Assembly: GCA_947650285.1 (NCBI GenBank)
Contig: CANTFL010001287.1
Location: 186,001-250,000, forward strand
Direction: 5' to 3'
DNA from: Hyaloperonospora brassicae
Lineage: Eukaryota; Oomycota; Peronosporomycetes; Peronosporales; Peronosporaceae
DNA: 64,000 bases
Shown: piece after piece, positions 52,212 through 64,000 of the stretch
Numbering within the stretch: position 1 is the stretch's first letter
Layout of the letters: each line of letters starts with the position of its first letter
Translations under genes and position numbers: made by a program
The notes under the pieces: model-generated
What the model saw: only the letters and a program-made list of their open reading frames with translations
What the model was told of the DNA's origin: nothing
The model's database searches: none

Positions 52212-52847
52212 AATTGCCTGGGGACCCTATGAAAATTGTTGCTGAGGCTATTCACGCCCGCCGTTTTGATCCCATTTATTGCAGCAACTGCCTGATTTAC
52301 ATTTGCTGTGAAATGGCTTGTAACAATTGCTCGTTATTCAATGCCGAGACGCTCCGTGCCGCCAAAATACCGACAAATGCGTCGACCTCGCCAGCCATAG
52401 AAGCGAGAGTCGTCGAATGATGAACGTAGCCAAAAACAGGCTGCCATTTAGACTCAAAACGATCGGCGAGCGTTCTCTTGCCAAAAAGCGGCGCTATAAA
52501 TATTTCGAATTGTGCTCAGTGTCTGATCGCGTTCTCAATAAAAAATCTCGCTTAAAATTTCAAGCGTATCGGTCCGTGGTGCGCTCTCACCGTTGACCGA
52601 GGATAAATAAGTGCTCTTTACTTTCGACCTCCACCATGACATTCAACTGCGCTGTACGGGTCGTCAAGTGCGCACGACTCTGCGCCTGCACCCGGCGAAT
52701 TACGGTGTTCCGTTTTCGCCTCGAGCACCGCATTACTTTTTGAATACAGGATATACAGCGCTCTGTCGTTCTGTACCAGGTAGAAACCGTCCCTGCGCAT
52801 CCAACTCCCTCAATTGTAAGTTCAGCGTGCAGCTTTGTGACAATCCG

Positions 52848-53370
52848 CTAGTGTTGGGCAGAGGGTATGGGGTACATCCCCTCCCTACTTCGCCGCGTAG
52901 CACAGGGATCATGATAGGGATCGCTAATGTAAAGTCGTACACGCTGATGATCGGTTGGTGCGCCTGGTTCGTCTACCGACACCCACTGAACAACGGACTT
53001 TAAAGAATGCTGTACGAAAAGAATGTCAATTAAACTGGCCGAGGTTGGCCCCTGGTAAGTAAAATAATACGCCGGTTCCGTGACCTTTATTTGATTTCTC
53101 ACCATGTGACATTATATGTTAGCGTCCCCTAATTGCAGGATTTGTACCAGCATGTAAAAATCCGCGCTCTCTAATTGGTCGGATCGAAAGCCTCCCAGGT
53201 GGTCTAGACTCGGACTTCGCACGCGATTGAAACCCCCTGCTATAAGAGGTATGTGATATTGCCACGGCCAACTCTGCAGCTCCGAAAAAAAGGTCTCGCG
53301 TTCCTATAAGTGATTAAGTGCGTAAATATTAACCACACGAAAGCCACCAATTAATGCTGAGATGATCCTG
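52848..53370 (-). pseudogene. LINE APE-type endonuclease pseudogene
   Basis: Minus-strand segments with GGFRVVNIYALNHL (near 53,330), IAGGFNRVRSPSLDHLGGF (near 53,220) and ASLIDILFVQHSLKSVVQW then PTDHQRVRLYISD (near 53,000). These correspond to the metal-binding and catalytic blocks of the endonuclease. An in-frame stop occurs near 53,117. Confidence 0.75.
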
Positions 53371-55000
53371 TTTGTCCAGCGTTCCGATTGCCAGGGGTAG
53401 GGTTGTTTCTGCGGCTCCAGCTAAAAAAATCGCAACCCAAGCAGATAAATCATGTACTGCGCTCCAATACGACATCAGCGATCCAGAATGCCCTTTTGCC
53501 TTCCCAAAACGTATCCTAATCGGCGGTCAAGCATGCCACGTCTTTTTGGCGACAAAGGTATATTTCCTAAATTATCTAAGCCAAGGGTCGGTGTCGTACA
53601 GGAGTCCTGCGCCACGCCGTAAGCCATTTGATCCGAATAGGAGACGTAAGACCTCGACCACTTTGAGTAGCGATTCTTTTATGGCTTACTACGTGTCGAC
53701 GAATCGCATCGATGGGCTTAGTCCGGTCGACCCGCGTCAGAAACTTATAGCGTCCATTCGCATCCGTTGGCGCCCTACCCGACATTGGCAAAACTTCCCC
53801 GATAGAATGCTAAAGCTGCCCTCAGTAACGACAAGGGAGGATTTACCCCGCTCCCGCGAAAGCTCCCGCAAAGAATCGTGCGATACTGATCCAGTCCACT
53901 GGATTTGGAAGGAAGACATAAGTGTTTTGATACTGAGAGATCCTCTTGAGCGCCGAAAGATGACAATTCAGTATTCCAGTCGGAGTATGAACGGCACAAT
54001 CATTCTGCCCCAGCATCGCTTAAATCTCTTTTTCTTAAAGACTGGCACGTATCATGTGTGCAGCAAAACTGAACTTTTTACTCACGTTGCACAGTTTCAA
54101 GACAGCGTCGCTGCCGTACATATTCGTCCGCAGGCGTGCCCAGTCATCCCTGCTGTCGTCGAGGGGCGGCAATTTATTAGACGCTGGACGGGAGACCTTG
54201 CCCTTCCAGTTGTCACGCAACCTCTGAGTCGGTTTGTTAGTTGTACGATCACAGAAGTCTTCCAGCCGGTGGTAAATACAACTTCATAGTTTATTTAATG
54301 TCCACACCAACCAGCACGATATCGCTGGCACTCCCCAAAACTTCATCTGGAAACGGAAAGTCCTCGATCATACAAAATAAAGATATTGGCTTCCGTCGCA
54401 CCCTTTGCAACCAGTCGTCTACGCTGCTAGTTGCTTAAGGATAATAATAGGTCGCCTCAGCCGGCCAGGAACAGCCGTGTAATTGCCATTACCGTTGCCA
54501 GACCGCGCAGGAGCTTTCCTCTACCGCGGGCATTATATATATTTTTCCGTGTCTTCCGGACGTCTGTGTCTGAGTCACGCTGATAATCAAGCGTCCGCAT
54601 GATTTGACGAATATTTAATGCCTTAAGTCTGAGTGGTTAAGTGGGACCGTTTCGGATCCACCGGAGAAGAGGCCTAAGTCAGGGACGCTCAAATCAGCGC
54701 ACTGTTAGGGTTAAGAGAGGCGCTGGTATCATCTGGTCCAGTAGCCCTTTACAAATCACGAATGTCTACCCCGGCATGATAGGGAACGAGTTTTTAGTCT
54801 TCCTCGACATGACGCCTGCCTTCCTGCACCGAAGGTGCGTGACGTCCCGACGAATGAGATACAGCATCGCTTTGGATGGAGGGTGCTGGGTCGAGAGAAG
54901 GCATCGTGTGCACGTAAGCCGAAAAATGATCCCTTCATAATCGTAAAACGAGTGGTAACTGGTTGTCGTTTGTTTTAGCCAAGAGGGTAGCCTATGCACA

Positions 55001-58000
55001 ATGATTTATCCTCAGGATAATATGCAGGTCCGTCTCATAAACGTCGTTGCCACGGGAATGGTACATGGGGCAAAACATAGAGCAGGGCCATCATTTTTCT
55101 TTTGTATTGTACGCAATCACAAAGATGTGACGATAGAGAAAATAAGCCGCGATAGACAGATTTTTTTTCATCCGCTACAATTTTCGCGCGGTACATTGGC
55201 TTGGTGATTAAAGGAGGAATACGCGTACTCCTCCAAATATCACTTTAATTGTTTGGTTGAATCGCGTTCTTTATTCCGACTCAGCCATGGAGACCATTAA
55301 CTAGCGTGGACGTCCGTGTGGTGTGATAAAATTGTTCCTCCATGTTTAGCTGTGCTGACCAACGAATTCCTCGTTATATGCTTGCCGTTGTAGCCTCAAA
55401 AATGTATCGTGGATCGCCTAGTCGTGATCCAAGCACTCTAGAGCGACTGCCATCGAAGGATGTTTACCTGATGAAGAAGTATTGACTGCCTGAATCCCTA
55501 GTGCTGACTTCATTGCTACCATATCGGGCGTGGTATCTTTTGTGATATAATCTATGGGAAGTGGCGGGCTGCGACGTCACTAGAGATATCCCTCCATCTT
55601 TCGTAACGCATCTCTCTCCCTCTGTTTCAGGGCAACCAATTGTGAAATAGGATGAAATTTCATCGTGTTGACTATAAGAATACGCAGCCGCGCCTTCACC
55701 TCGTCCGTATTTTGAGCGGTGTGCGACACCCATCATAGTCGCCCAAGGAAAGTAAAATAGACATTCGGCGGATAGGCGGAATGTTATCGGCATCAGCATC
55801 GTCTTTCTTCTCCTCCGACCGCTCGGATAAATCATCGAAGCGAGACGATGTAGCCGTCGATTGGTGCCTATGGGGCGCTTTGAATGAACCTATGCTGTGG
55901 GCGCGCTGGATTAAAACTGTTACCCTTGTTTGGGTGGCGCAGGCGCAGCCAACTTGTGCATTCTGGTCGAGCACTTCGCCGTTATTGGAGAAGTTGAGGC
56001 CGAGTTAGTAAGTTCGAGCGCCACAGGTATGGACGAAGCAGCAATCCCAGTTGGTCTTTCGCGTCCTGCTCAGCTTTCATCTGGAGCCGAAGAGTCGCCA
56101 TTTGACTAACTTCGTCCATGCCGACAAAAGACACGGCTAGATCTTTCAGTCCGAAAACCATTTTACTCCGTATTTACCTGGCTGACAGGTCCAAGGATTC
56201 TATACTTGGTGTAGATACAGAGACCATTGTGTCCAACACCTCCACAGCGCACTAAAGGCGACATCCGACTTCAAGAAGCTTGGAATTGAGTATTTACCAT
56301 TCCAGATGAGTCGAACAATTCCGAGAAAAAATTCGGGCAATCCGCCATCGTGAAAGTAAGTTTTGACATAGTTGACGTCCCAGAATTAGGCGTGCAGGTA
56401 CCCATATATCTATCTCGAACTCCGCGGCAATGTGGGTATGGAAGTAGGCAATGAGCCAACTTATATTCGTAGATCGTATCCCATTTTGCAGTTCCACCTC
56501 ATACTGTCGTGTAACGCTCAGTAAGACCTCATTCTTGCCGAGCTGCCGTGTCCAGACAGACATTCTGTATCGAAGATGGGCATTGGACACACAATATAGC
56601 GCTACTTTGAATGAGATGTCTATTACGCGTACCCACACACCGTCTTGCGGTCAAAACCAACGAAATGGAATCAACGGTGATCTTTGTCATAGGAAATTGG
56701 TCTTACAACATTCAGCAATCCGCGAAGCTCGTCTTGATTAACCTCCGACCTTTCAGCAGCCAAAAAATGTCTTCCTTGATGGCACTTGTGATGTGACGGC
56801 ATAAGTGTAAATAGTTGCCACTGAGTTATTGTTAAACTACTTCCTCTGAATATCTGGCCAGGTTTGTCCTGGAAAAACGACCCCAGTCCTTATTATCGAG
56901 GACATTTTAGAAAGTAGATTAGACGCCTGGAAACAATGGACCTTTCCGTGAGGCCGCTAATAATCCGCCGTTCGTTTGCCGTGCCTTCTAGGAGCCAAAG
57001 TCCACGCCGTGACGCAATGGTTCGCTGACAGATCTCCCTCAATGTCTCAATATTGGTCTTGCTTTACACCGCTGAATTAAACATAATTTCGTTGTAAGAA
57101 ATCGGCGGCCCTGGAGAAGCCGCGGTTACCCCTGCTCGATCTGGTTTGGCTTTAAGGTCGGAGTACAGGTAATCAAGGGTTTCAAACGAACTCATTTTTC
57201 CTTGCGGAGAATTTTCTGCACAATGTGCATGAGGACTATCAAGTGTTGTACAACGCGTGGGTGGCCGCAATAAAATGCCGGTTTCAATCTATGAGCGAAC
57301 CCCCACTGCAGATGCATCATTGATTAAATAACGGAAATATAAGCACTTTCTCATCAGAGAGAGCTTTGGATATCGTTTGGTCCCCGGTAGGGCTAATTCC
57401 GTATTTATGAGCACCGTAGCATGAGTAGTAGCAAATAATTCAGCTATGGTCACCGTCCAAGCGGCCCTGAGTGGATCAAGAGAAGTCGGTCAGTGAGAGG
57501 CGACAAGAGTCGCATATATGTCCTCCGGCTGCACCGCAAACGCCGGCTGGCGCAGCGGCAACGGTGGTTCCTTCTAGCCGGATGCGTGCTCTATCTCGGA
57601 AGATGGTGCACTCGAGGGAGATTCAAAGGCATCCTCCATTTCCGCGGGTCTTGATCTTTCTCCCACGGTGCTACCCTATCTTACATGGTATAGGTCACAG
57701 GCTTGAGGACTGGTATTGAGCGAAATATTATCACTTACAGGCGCTGCGGGGCCTTGGTCGCTTAATTGATGACCTGCCACCGAGGGACGCCCCTTCCCGT
57801 TACGGGATCTGCAGGGATGAGCATGCCGTCGGCTGGCGAGGGAAGGATGCTAGAGCGTTGCCCGAAAGAGCGTTGCAGGGCGTATACGTAGCTACTTTTC
57901 GACCTATCAGCTGGTACGAGGCTGTCAGGGTAGTGCGAAAGGCGCTACAAAATAAAATGCGACACTCAATGTGCTCATATGTCGTTGTTCGTGCGTGGAA

Positions 58001-58100
58001 AATATTGCTTCGACAGGTCTGGCTAGAAATTTGAGATCAGTCGATAGGAAAAGTTGGCATCAAGAAATAACCCTTAGCACGACAAAGCGTCATTTTTTGC
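55001..58100. other. Unassigned TE-like debris
   Basis: No intact gene. At 57,471-57,955 on + there is a nearly continuous coding-like stretch: a Pro/Ala/Arg-rich part (SHICPPAAPQTPAGAAATVV), one stop at about 57,719, then LQALRGLGRLIDDLPPRDAP and FRPISWYEAVRVVRKAL. It is protein-like but not recognised; a decayed Gag is one possibility. The remainder shows only short unconnected frames. Confidence 0.4.
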
Positions 58101-61100
58101 TAAGGCACGACAAAACGACGCTTTGCACATGTGTATGGTGTAGTCAATCTCTATCTAGCTATTTATAACTTAGGTAAGGAGTTGTACATTCGTAAACAAA
58201 ATTTCTTTCACTCGAGACATCCAATGTGGATATTTTTTGTAAAAAAACAGCTCTCAGTGAGCATTTGGAATCATCCTCCGCAACATATACGATACAACCT
58301 TCGAAAGCTAATCAACATAGAATGCACGCTTCCACGTTCTTCGCCATTGGCACAATTATCGTCCTTGTCATCAGTGATGCTATCGCGAAGGAATCGTCCC
58401 ACAATCGTCTATAAAAAGTTGCTAATAGTGGAGATAACAGCGACCGCACAGAAGCGCAAGGATTGGATGAGAAGCCTAATACGACAAGTGGGCCGAAGGA
58501 CTAACAAAAGATGTTCAGCCGTATAGCTACTAAGCTGAAACATTATATTCACGGCGCACGTCTTCATATTTTTCTACTTTATCAAGCGTCAACAAGTAGC
58601 AATTGTGAAGCTTTGAACGTGCTAGTGAAAAGGGACGGTCTTACGCCTGAAAATATGTATCGTGTCTTAAGATTAGACATGGACTAAAACATAGAAATAG
58701 TGGCTAAGAGTCTGTGGATATTTCTCGATACGACGTGTATAGATCGGCAATTCACACCTTAAAAGGTTTTAACCTTAAGACCTGACTAAGTAGTCCTACT
58801 TTGATAATATTGTTTTTTCTTGTTTCAGATTTCTTTTTTGGTTAGCTTTTGAGCTCGTTCGTAGTCCCAGGCGCCATCGTGCCCACTCTTAAAACAAGGA
58901 ACCATTGCGTGAAGACTCAGGACACCAGTGTTGCTTGCTAGCAGTATTGTACAAAATTATTGCATATAGCATTGTCAGGGATGTTCAAAATCTACTTGCG
59001 AGCAGCAATGTTGTTTACGTTCTTTGCACAATAATTTACTCTTTGCAAACGTGCACTATTGCGCATGAGGCGCTCCCTGAATTTTATAAATGATACATGT
59101 CAGCTTATACTGACGCATTCTCTTGCGTATGCACCGGCATTAGCTTCGTACATCGATCGCTCTATTTTTTATAAGCCCAGGTAAAATGGAACTGCGTGCG
59201 TGGTAGCCTATTTTTAAAACACCGGCTTGATCTGTTGCTTTTTCATGCATCAAGTCTTACATTTTAAGCTGTTATAATATAAATGGATTAGTCATATTAG
59301 TTGTCGATCACGTAATATAGACAGCAAAGAATGAGCCATTGGAATAGCTAGTTCGTGCCACTGATCAGTAAGCTGACGTTTGTTGATACGTGCATGTTTT
59401 AAGTCATTAGAAATCACACAGTACTGCCGAGGACGTTTTGAGAAGAGGTCAGCCAATGTTGGTGCTAAGCTATCTGAGGTAGATGAAGGTAAAAGGAAAG
59501 TTGAACTTTTTGTTTGCTATATCCTTAGTATGACGATGCTACATGTGGCCTTTATATAATATAGCTTCGATATCGCACATTAAACGATGAGCCGATCCTA
59601 GTTGATACACACAAATCCGTGTTGTCGTAAATTTCACATGGTGCATAGAGTACAGAAAAACTATGTACCTTGACGCTTTTCTTTTCTTCTTCGCTAGCAA
59701 AAGTGGCTTTCCTTTGTCATTTAAAACTAGATCAAAATTTATTATTAAAACAAACTGCTGAATAGGATCATACTGTGTCGCTGCCGTTATAGTGTATATA
59801 TGTAGCGCTTCATAACATTTTTATGCTTTTTATTACACAATCCATGATATAGCTTAATTTATGGGTTTCATATGGCAATTTATAAAATAATACTTTTGCT
59901 TCGTATAAAAAACATTTAACTTTATTATAAATGCGTCCAATTGCGTCCGGATAGTTTTTCTAGTAGACGTTATATAATACTTGGTCCTATGACAAATCAT
60001 TGACAGATATATTCATTTATAATCACTTTCGGGTGCTGTTGAAAACTCGTCGCGCATCAGCTAATGTAGGCAAAAGATTTGGTCAACTGTGTCGCCATCT
60101 AGTGCTATAAGCTTCCAACAAGGTAAAGTGATCGATACTTACGTGTGTATATACAATAATCTATGACAATCATTGGCAGATGCATGTTTTACAATAACTA
60201 TGGGAAGATGTTGATAATTCTCCGTGCATCAGCGAATATAAACAAAAAAAATTACGTCAACAATGTTTCTAATTAGTGTTATTATCTCGCAACATGATAA
60301 AGTGAACAATGCTCGTATGTGCAGACGATTAGTTAAGCATCATTACTGTACACTTACACTAGAATTAATGTAATCGGCTAAAATTGCACTTTTGAGTATT
60401 CTATTGCTTTTAATTACCGACACGATATTACTTATAAAAGTTACTATTCTCATGACAGGAAACGCGAGGATTCGATGCACTTATATAGGTAATAATCTGG
60501 GTGTAAGCTTTGATTATAATAGGTGCGAATCCCCCGTTACAATAATGACAATGGCAGCCAATATTGAATTGCTTTATGTCATGTATAGTGATTGTTAGTT
60601 TTCAAAAAATATATTACGTTTGTAAAAATACACGATTAATCGTATGTGATAGGCAGCACAGTTTGATTAATGCGCATGGCAACAGACCTCTTGACAAGTC
60701 TTTGAACTCTTATCAGAAAGAGTGTAAATTTCTCTTCAGGTCACAGTTCACTCTGCGACAGGAAACCAGCCGATCTATCTTAGATTTCATTATGGACCCA
60801 AGACAAAATTTGCTTTATCTGGCAGCGCTATAACTTATTCAACGTGTAACCCCTTGGAGCTCCTATTCAGCCAGTGCGATCGAGACGATGTCGATTCAAC
60901 ATACTCGCTGTAGATTATATAGTAAGTCGAAGCTCCACCACTTACTCTTATCGTACAATCATTTGATAAAATAGTTATTTAACAAACGTTTTCCTTTAGA
61001 GTATAGTGATGTGGGTTCTTGACACGGTATCTTCGTCCATCGAGTAGAAGTAAAAGTGTGGTAACGTATAAGTTTGACGTGAACAAGCAGTCCTAATATT

Positions 61101-61640
61101 CAACATAGATCTTTATGCCTTTTTCGTAACATTGGTAAATATACGTGATATCTCCTGTAACAAGATGATCTTGTCAAATATCATTAAATTTGATATGCCA
61201 AGGTAAACATTATAACAATCGATCATTTACTAACTGGCAAAATATACCTTGCTAAGTAAACATTAAAAGAATGTTACCGTCGAATACATTATTCGGCACC
61301 ACTATACCCATTGGTCAAGCCGTTACGTCATCTAGCTATTACATCGATCCACCCTAGAAGCGGAATGGGAGCTGAGCAAGTAGCCAAATTTAATGTTATA
61401 GTTCAGGAAGAACAAAACAAGATCAAAAGAGTTTAATGAGAAATCTTATTAAAAATACACCTTTACTTTTTGCTTCTGCCAAACTTGTTCGTGGTATAAT
61501 TAATCCCATCATCACGTACACCATACGTAAGGTAGCGAGGCGTTCGCCTACACTGTATCGTTTTATTGAGCTTGTAATGTTTTAATATATGTGGACGGAG
61601 AGCGTTTGTTTTGGTAACACGTAGTGGTCTGTCTAAATTA
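58101..61640. other. AT-rich gene-free zone
   Basis: About 3.5 kb, markedly AT-richer than the gene blocks, full of stops in all frames. No gene, RNA gene or recognisable element apart from the tandem duplication at 59,987-60,334. It leads into the decayed gypsy relative and may include its lost 5' LTR, which I could not identify. Confidence 0.5.
59987..60334. repeat. Diverged tandem duplication, period about 174 bp
   Basis: Two units starting CTATGACA at 59,987 and 60,161 share the order TCATTG(A/G)CAGAT, then GCATCAGC(T/G)AAT, GTCAAC and a late GTAAAGTGATC/ATAAAGTGAAC block. Divergence is substantial with small indels, so the duplication is old. Confidence 0.7.
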
Positions 61641-62168
61641 CACCAACGCTCCATCCAACATGAACATGTTAAATAAGGAAGAGTGTTTTATTCATGCAAT
61701 GCGTTGAGGCTGTGTAAATCGAAATGACATCGAATTTTCGATGATCGTTTGAATAAATTATACTTTTGGCTATCCTGCCGTCATTACCATGTAAATTCCG
61801 TAAAAAGAGATGAGAGAGATGCAGCGATCACCAAATTCATCCATCATATATCTGATGAGACGTAAAACAAAGTAATCTCACTTAACCAGCAAAAAGGATT
61901 TATGAGATATGTTAAATGAACATTGTGCTCGAAAGTTCGAGCTGATATAACAGCATTTGGCCTACGCTGCCGCTACCGCTACCGGGTAGACACAAGCGCG
62001 TCGACCTAATTGCTTAGCTATAGGCATCCATAAGCATATATAAGTTGCGAAATTCTACCGGTTGAGATGTTCCGTCGAGTTATACGACGTTGAACGGGCT
62101 CGTCACAACCTCGAAAACGAGATGAAAATTGCATTCGCCTAGTTAAACTTCTACGGGTTAGCCAAGAC

Positions 62169-62561
62169 TTGGACTTACTTAAGCTTCATAAAACATATAC
62201 ATTTAGACCATTCGAGGCCTCAAGAACTAATTTAGACAAACGAAGGAGACGCCACGAGCCTAGCTTTAAAGATCGATCTGAGTTACAAAAAATCATCCAG
62301 GATGATTTCATTTTGCATGCTTTAGCTCAGCACATTCAATCCAAATCGATTTGCATTTTTGCCAACCCGAATGATAAACATATGGTAGTTCTGTATTCAT
62401 TCATATTCTTACAAATGGTCCTTGAGAAACCACCTGCTATTCTTAAACCTAAAGTTACCAGATCAAGCGATCTCTGTGGTAGATTAAGAAAGATTTTATT
62501 TGAATACAAGATAAAACTAGTTGTTCTGACTATCTGTCATCGCTACTACAGAAAACAATAA
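62169..62561 (+). pseudogene. gag capsid pseudogene fragment in the decayed relative
   Basis: A 130-codon open remnant from a non-ATG start, matching the second half of the capsid domain of copies 1 and 2 at low identity, with the AQHI and NP..H landmarks conserved. The zinc knuckle that should follow is not recognisable. Confidence 0.65.
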
Positions 62562-62899
62562 ATACGGTTCAGATAGACCAGTTTAAAGTATAGATCTTGT
62601 GCACCCGCTCTTCAGGACACATACGATGGCAGAGCGACAATGGTTGTCAAAAAAGTCAGAAGTCTACGTTTATTGACGCAGAGCTCAAATCCCGTCTCAC
62701 TCTCGCTCGAGACGACCTTGATCAGGCAAGAAATGCTGTAGGCTCGAATCCTACGAGTCAGTTGAGCCGCAGCAGCGTTATGGATCGTCATAAACTTGGG
62801 TTCATGAAAGGTAGTGGCTAAAGACTAACCACTTTGTGCCCTACTTAACTGTGGAAATTTAATAGCGTTATTTGGCACCAACACACAAACTATTGTAGT

Positions 62900-64000
62900 T
62901 TCAATTTGCTGCGCGCGATACCCCTTTCATGAACCTGACGGTGCGCCTTGCAACAGCCGCATTCGTAACGATAAAAGACTTATGATGGGAATTTACGACA
63001 CGCTAGAAGATGAGCAGAACAATGGTAGCTGCATTGTCCTGGATTTGGATGACAGTTTTAATGTCTTTCTTATTCACCGTGGCGATTGAAAGTACGAGTC
63101 AAATACCATATAGAAGCATCTATATGTAAGGATGCATAGTACTTTTTCATCAGATGGCCATCTGATTAAGGTCTAAAGCGTATATTAGCGCGTGAATGTA
63201 TGTGAAAAACGCGATATTGATGACCTTGCACGTGTTCTGGCCGTTAGCACGACTTCACAAGACATCAGTCTAATTTACCTATACACTGTGGAGCAAGATG
63301 CTAGCATCTATATTGAAAACAAAACAACGCATAGAGCCGACTCCTTAATTGAGTCAAGTGGACCGGGACATGGACGCATGCCTAGAAGACAGCTTTAACG
63401 AAACGACATCGATATCGCAGAAGAGGCAATAGCTAAACATAAGTCGACTGGAGAGCCGACTGATTGGGTCTTAATCGAGATAGCGCTACCACATTTAGAA
63501 TATGTTCAGAAAATAATTCTACACGTACTTTCACACCAGATTCTTCAATAAATTCAGACTGATAAAATAGGCCTCGATAATTTAAGGCCTATACGCAATC
63601 AATATATTAATCATTTAAATTGATGAAGAATTAAGCGTAGCGATTATGCATGTGATCTGATTGCGCCTTGAGACTTTGCCTCGGAAATATGCTTTTGAAA
63701 CGCTCATATTTAATCGATAATTCGAAGGTCTTCGTAGCGGCGAATTAAACTAGATACGCATACTCGTCGTTGAAGGCCTGTAAGTTGCCATTATTAGGTC
63801 GTCGTTAGTATTTATTGAAAACGAAAGGCTCGAAGCGAAATTTCATGATGATAAATTGTCATAAATGATAAGCTTAGATAGGGTGGTATACGTCTTAATT
63901 CTACATTTCAACTATTGCAAATCCTCCATACAAACATTTGATATATTTTGAAGATGTATTACCTGATACTGCACCGTGCAACTTGCTAAAGGAAAAAGGC
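62900..64000 (+). pseudogene. pol protease-region pseudogene fragment in the decayed relative
   Basis: Fragmented frames matching the protease and linker part of pol: the TVRLATG segment near 62,938, YDTLEDEQNNG near 62,996, a degraded LDLDD near 63,038, STTSQDISLIYLYTVEQDAS near 63,248, and a segment at the right edge like CELPKDKG. Several in-frame stops. Confidence 0.7.

Larger units (their letters stand above)
49450..55000 (-). mobile_element. Decayed non-LTR (LINE) retrotransposon
   Basis: Read on the minus strand, fragments occur in the correct order. An APE-type endonuclease part (about 53,360-52,850) includes LIAGGFNRVRSPSLDHLGGF and YFTYQGPTSASLIDILFVQH followed by PTDHQRV. Reverse transcriptase parts (about 52,210-51,330) include [40 protein letters not shown], the catalytic [15 protein letters not shown] (FVDD at 51,568-51,557) and GEIAGLQIQLGKSNFF. 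A possible C-terminal Cys/His region lies near 49,700. At about 54,900-54,760, TCTRCLLSTQHP may be an ORF1 zinc-knuckle-like remnant. Frameshifts and stops break every part, so it is dead. Ends are approximate; no target duplication was found. Confidence 0.78.
61654..64000 (+). mobile_element. Decayed third relative of the gypsy element, truncated by the window edge
   Basis: It begins with CCATCCAACATGAACATGTT, matching the gag start of copies 1 and 2, and remains colinear to the window end, where the sequence corresponds to copy 1 at about 12,590 (pol, before RT). Recognisable islands are a capsid fragment near 62,310-62,430 (HALAQHIQ and FANPNDKH against HAYAQHIR and TANPVHEH), GCGCCTTGCAACAG near 62,943, CATCAGATGGCCATCTGAT near 63,148, YTVEQ near 63,283 and SSGPGHGRMP near 63,354. 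Stops and indels interrupt both genes. It is a much older insertion of the same lineage. Confidence 0.85.

Noticed and set aside
53372..54289. 305-codon plus-strand ORF
   Set aside because: Lies opposite the 5' part of the decayed LINE, lacks a recognisable domain and an ATG start; probably chance in debris.

Overview
This window is eukaryotic nuclear DNA, most probably from an oomycete (Peronosporales-like: Phytophthora or a downy mildew). That call is an inference. It rests on compact, intron-poor genes, very short introns (58-115 nt), splice donors that mostly read GTAC, the mix of genes present, and the abundance of Ty3/gypsy and non-LTR retrotransposons. No species-level marker was seen.

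Layout. 1-7.6 kb is a gene block on the + strand: a PKA-like AGC kinase, the TFIIIC subunit GTF3C5/tau95, and a membrane-anchored CRAL-TRIO (Sec14-like) protein. 9.65-17.6 kb is a complete, young Ty3/gypsy retrotransposon (copy 1, TSD AAAAC). 20.9-25.5 kb holds a divergent pair with a 168-bp shared promoter: a TTLL12-type protein (-) and an SSX2IP/ADIP-type centrosomal coiled-coil protein (+). 29.4-39.2 kb holds a disordered protein of unknown function (+), the spliceosomal helicase Brr2/SNRNP200 (-, one long exon) and an MIF/tautomerase gene (+, three exons). 40.67-48.64 kb is a second copy of the same retrotransposon (copy 2, TSD GTATT). From 48.65 kb to the end there are no intact genes. 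That stretch holds a decayed non-LTR retrotransposon on the - strand (about 49.5-55 kb), unassigned TE-like debris, an AT-rich zone, and a badly decayed relative of the gypsy element running off the right edge (61.65-64.0 kb).

The most unusual content is the gypsy element. It has LTRs of 388-390 bp, a zinc-knuckle Gag, a canonical -1 frameshift signal (A AAA AAT, 9-nt spacer, hairpin), a Pol with PR-RT-RNaseH-IN and a C-terminal chromodomain, and a 534-codon antisense ORF intact in both copies. That antisense ORF overlaps the chromodomain end of pol and covers the otherwise empty 3' region. The whole element, LTRs included, is also packed with short perfect hairpins (stems 7-11 bp, loops 2-12 nt). 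Differences between the two copies include one compensatory base-pair swap and several changes to G.U pairs that are wobble-compatible only in the sense RNA. This suggests a genome-wide RNA structural programme that I do not recognise from described elements.

One decisive intron check: the spliced reading frames for TTLL12 (635 codons), SSX2IP (636) and MIF (120) each close perfectly with GT-AG introns.
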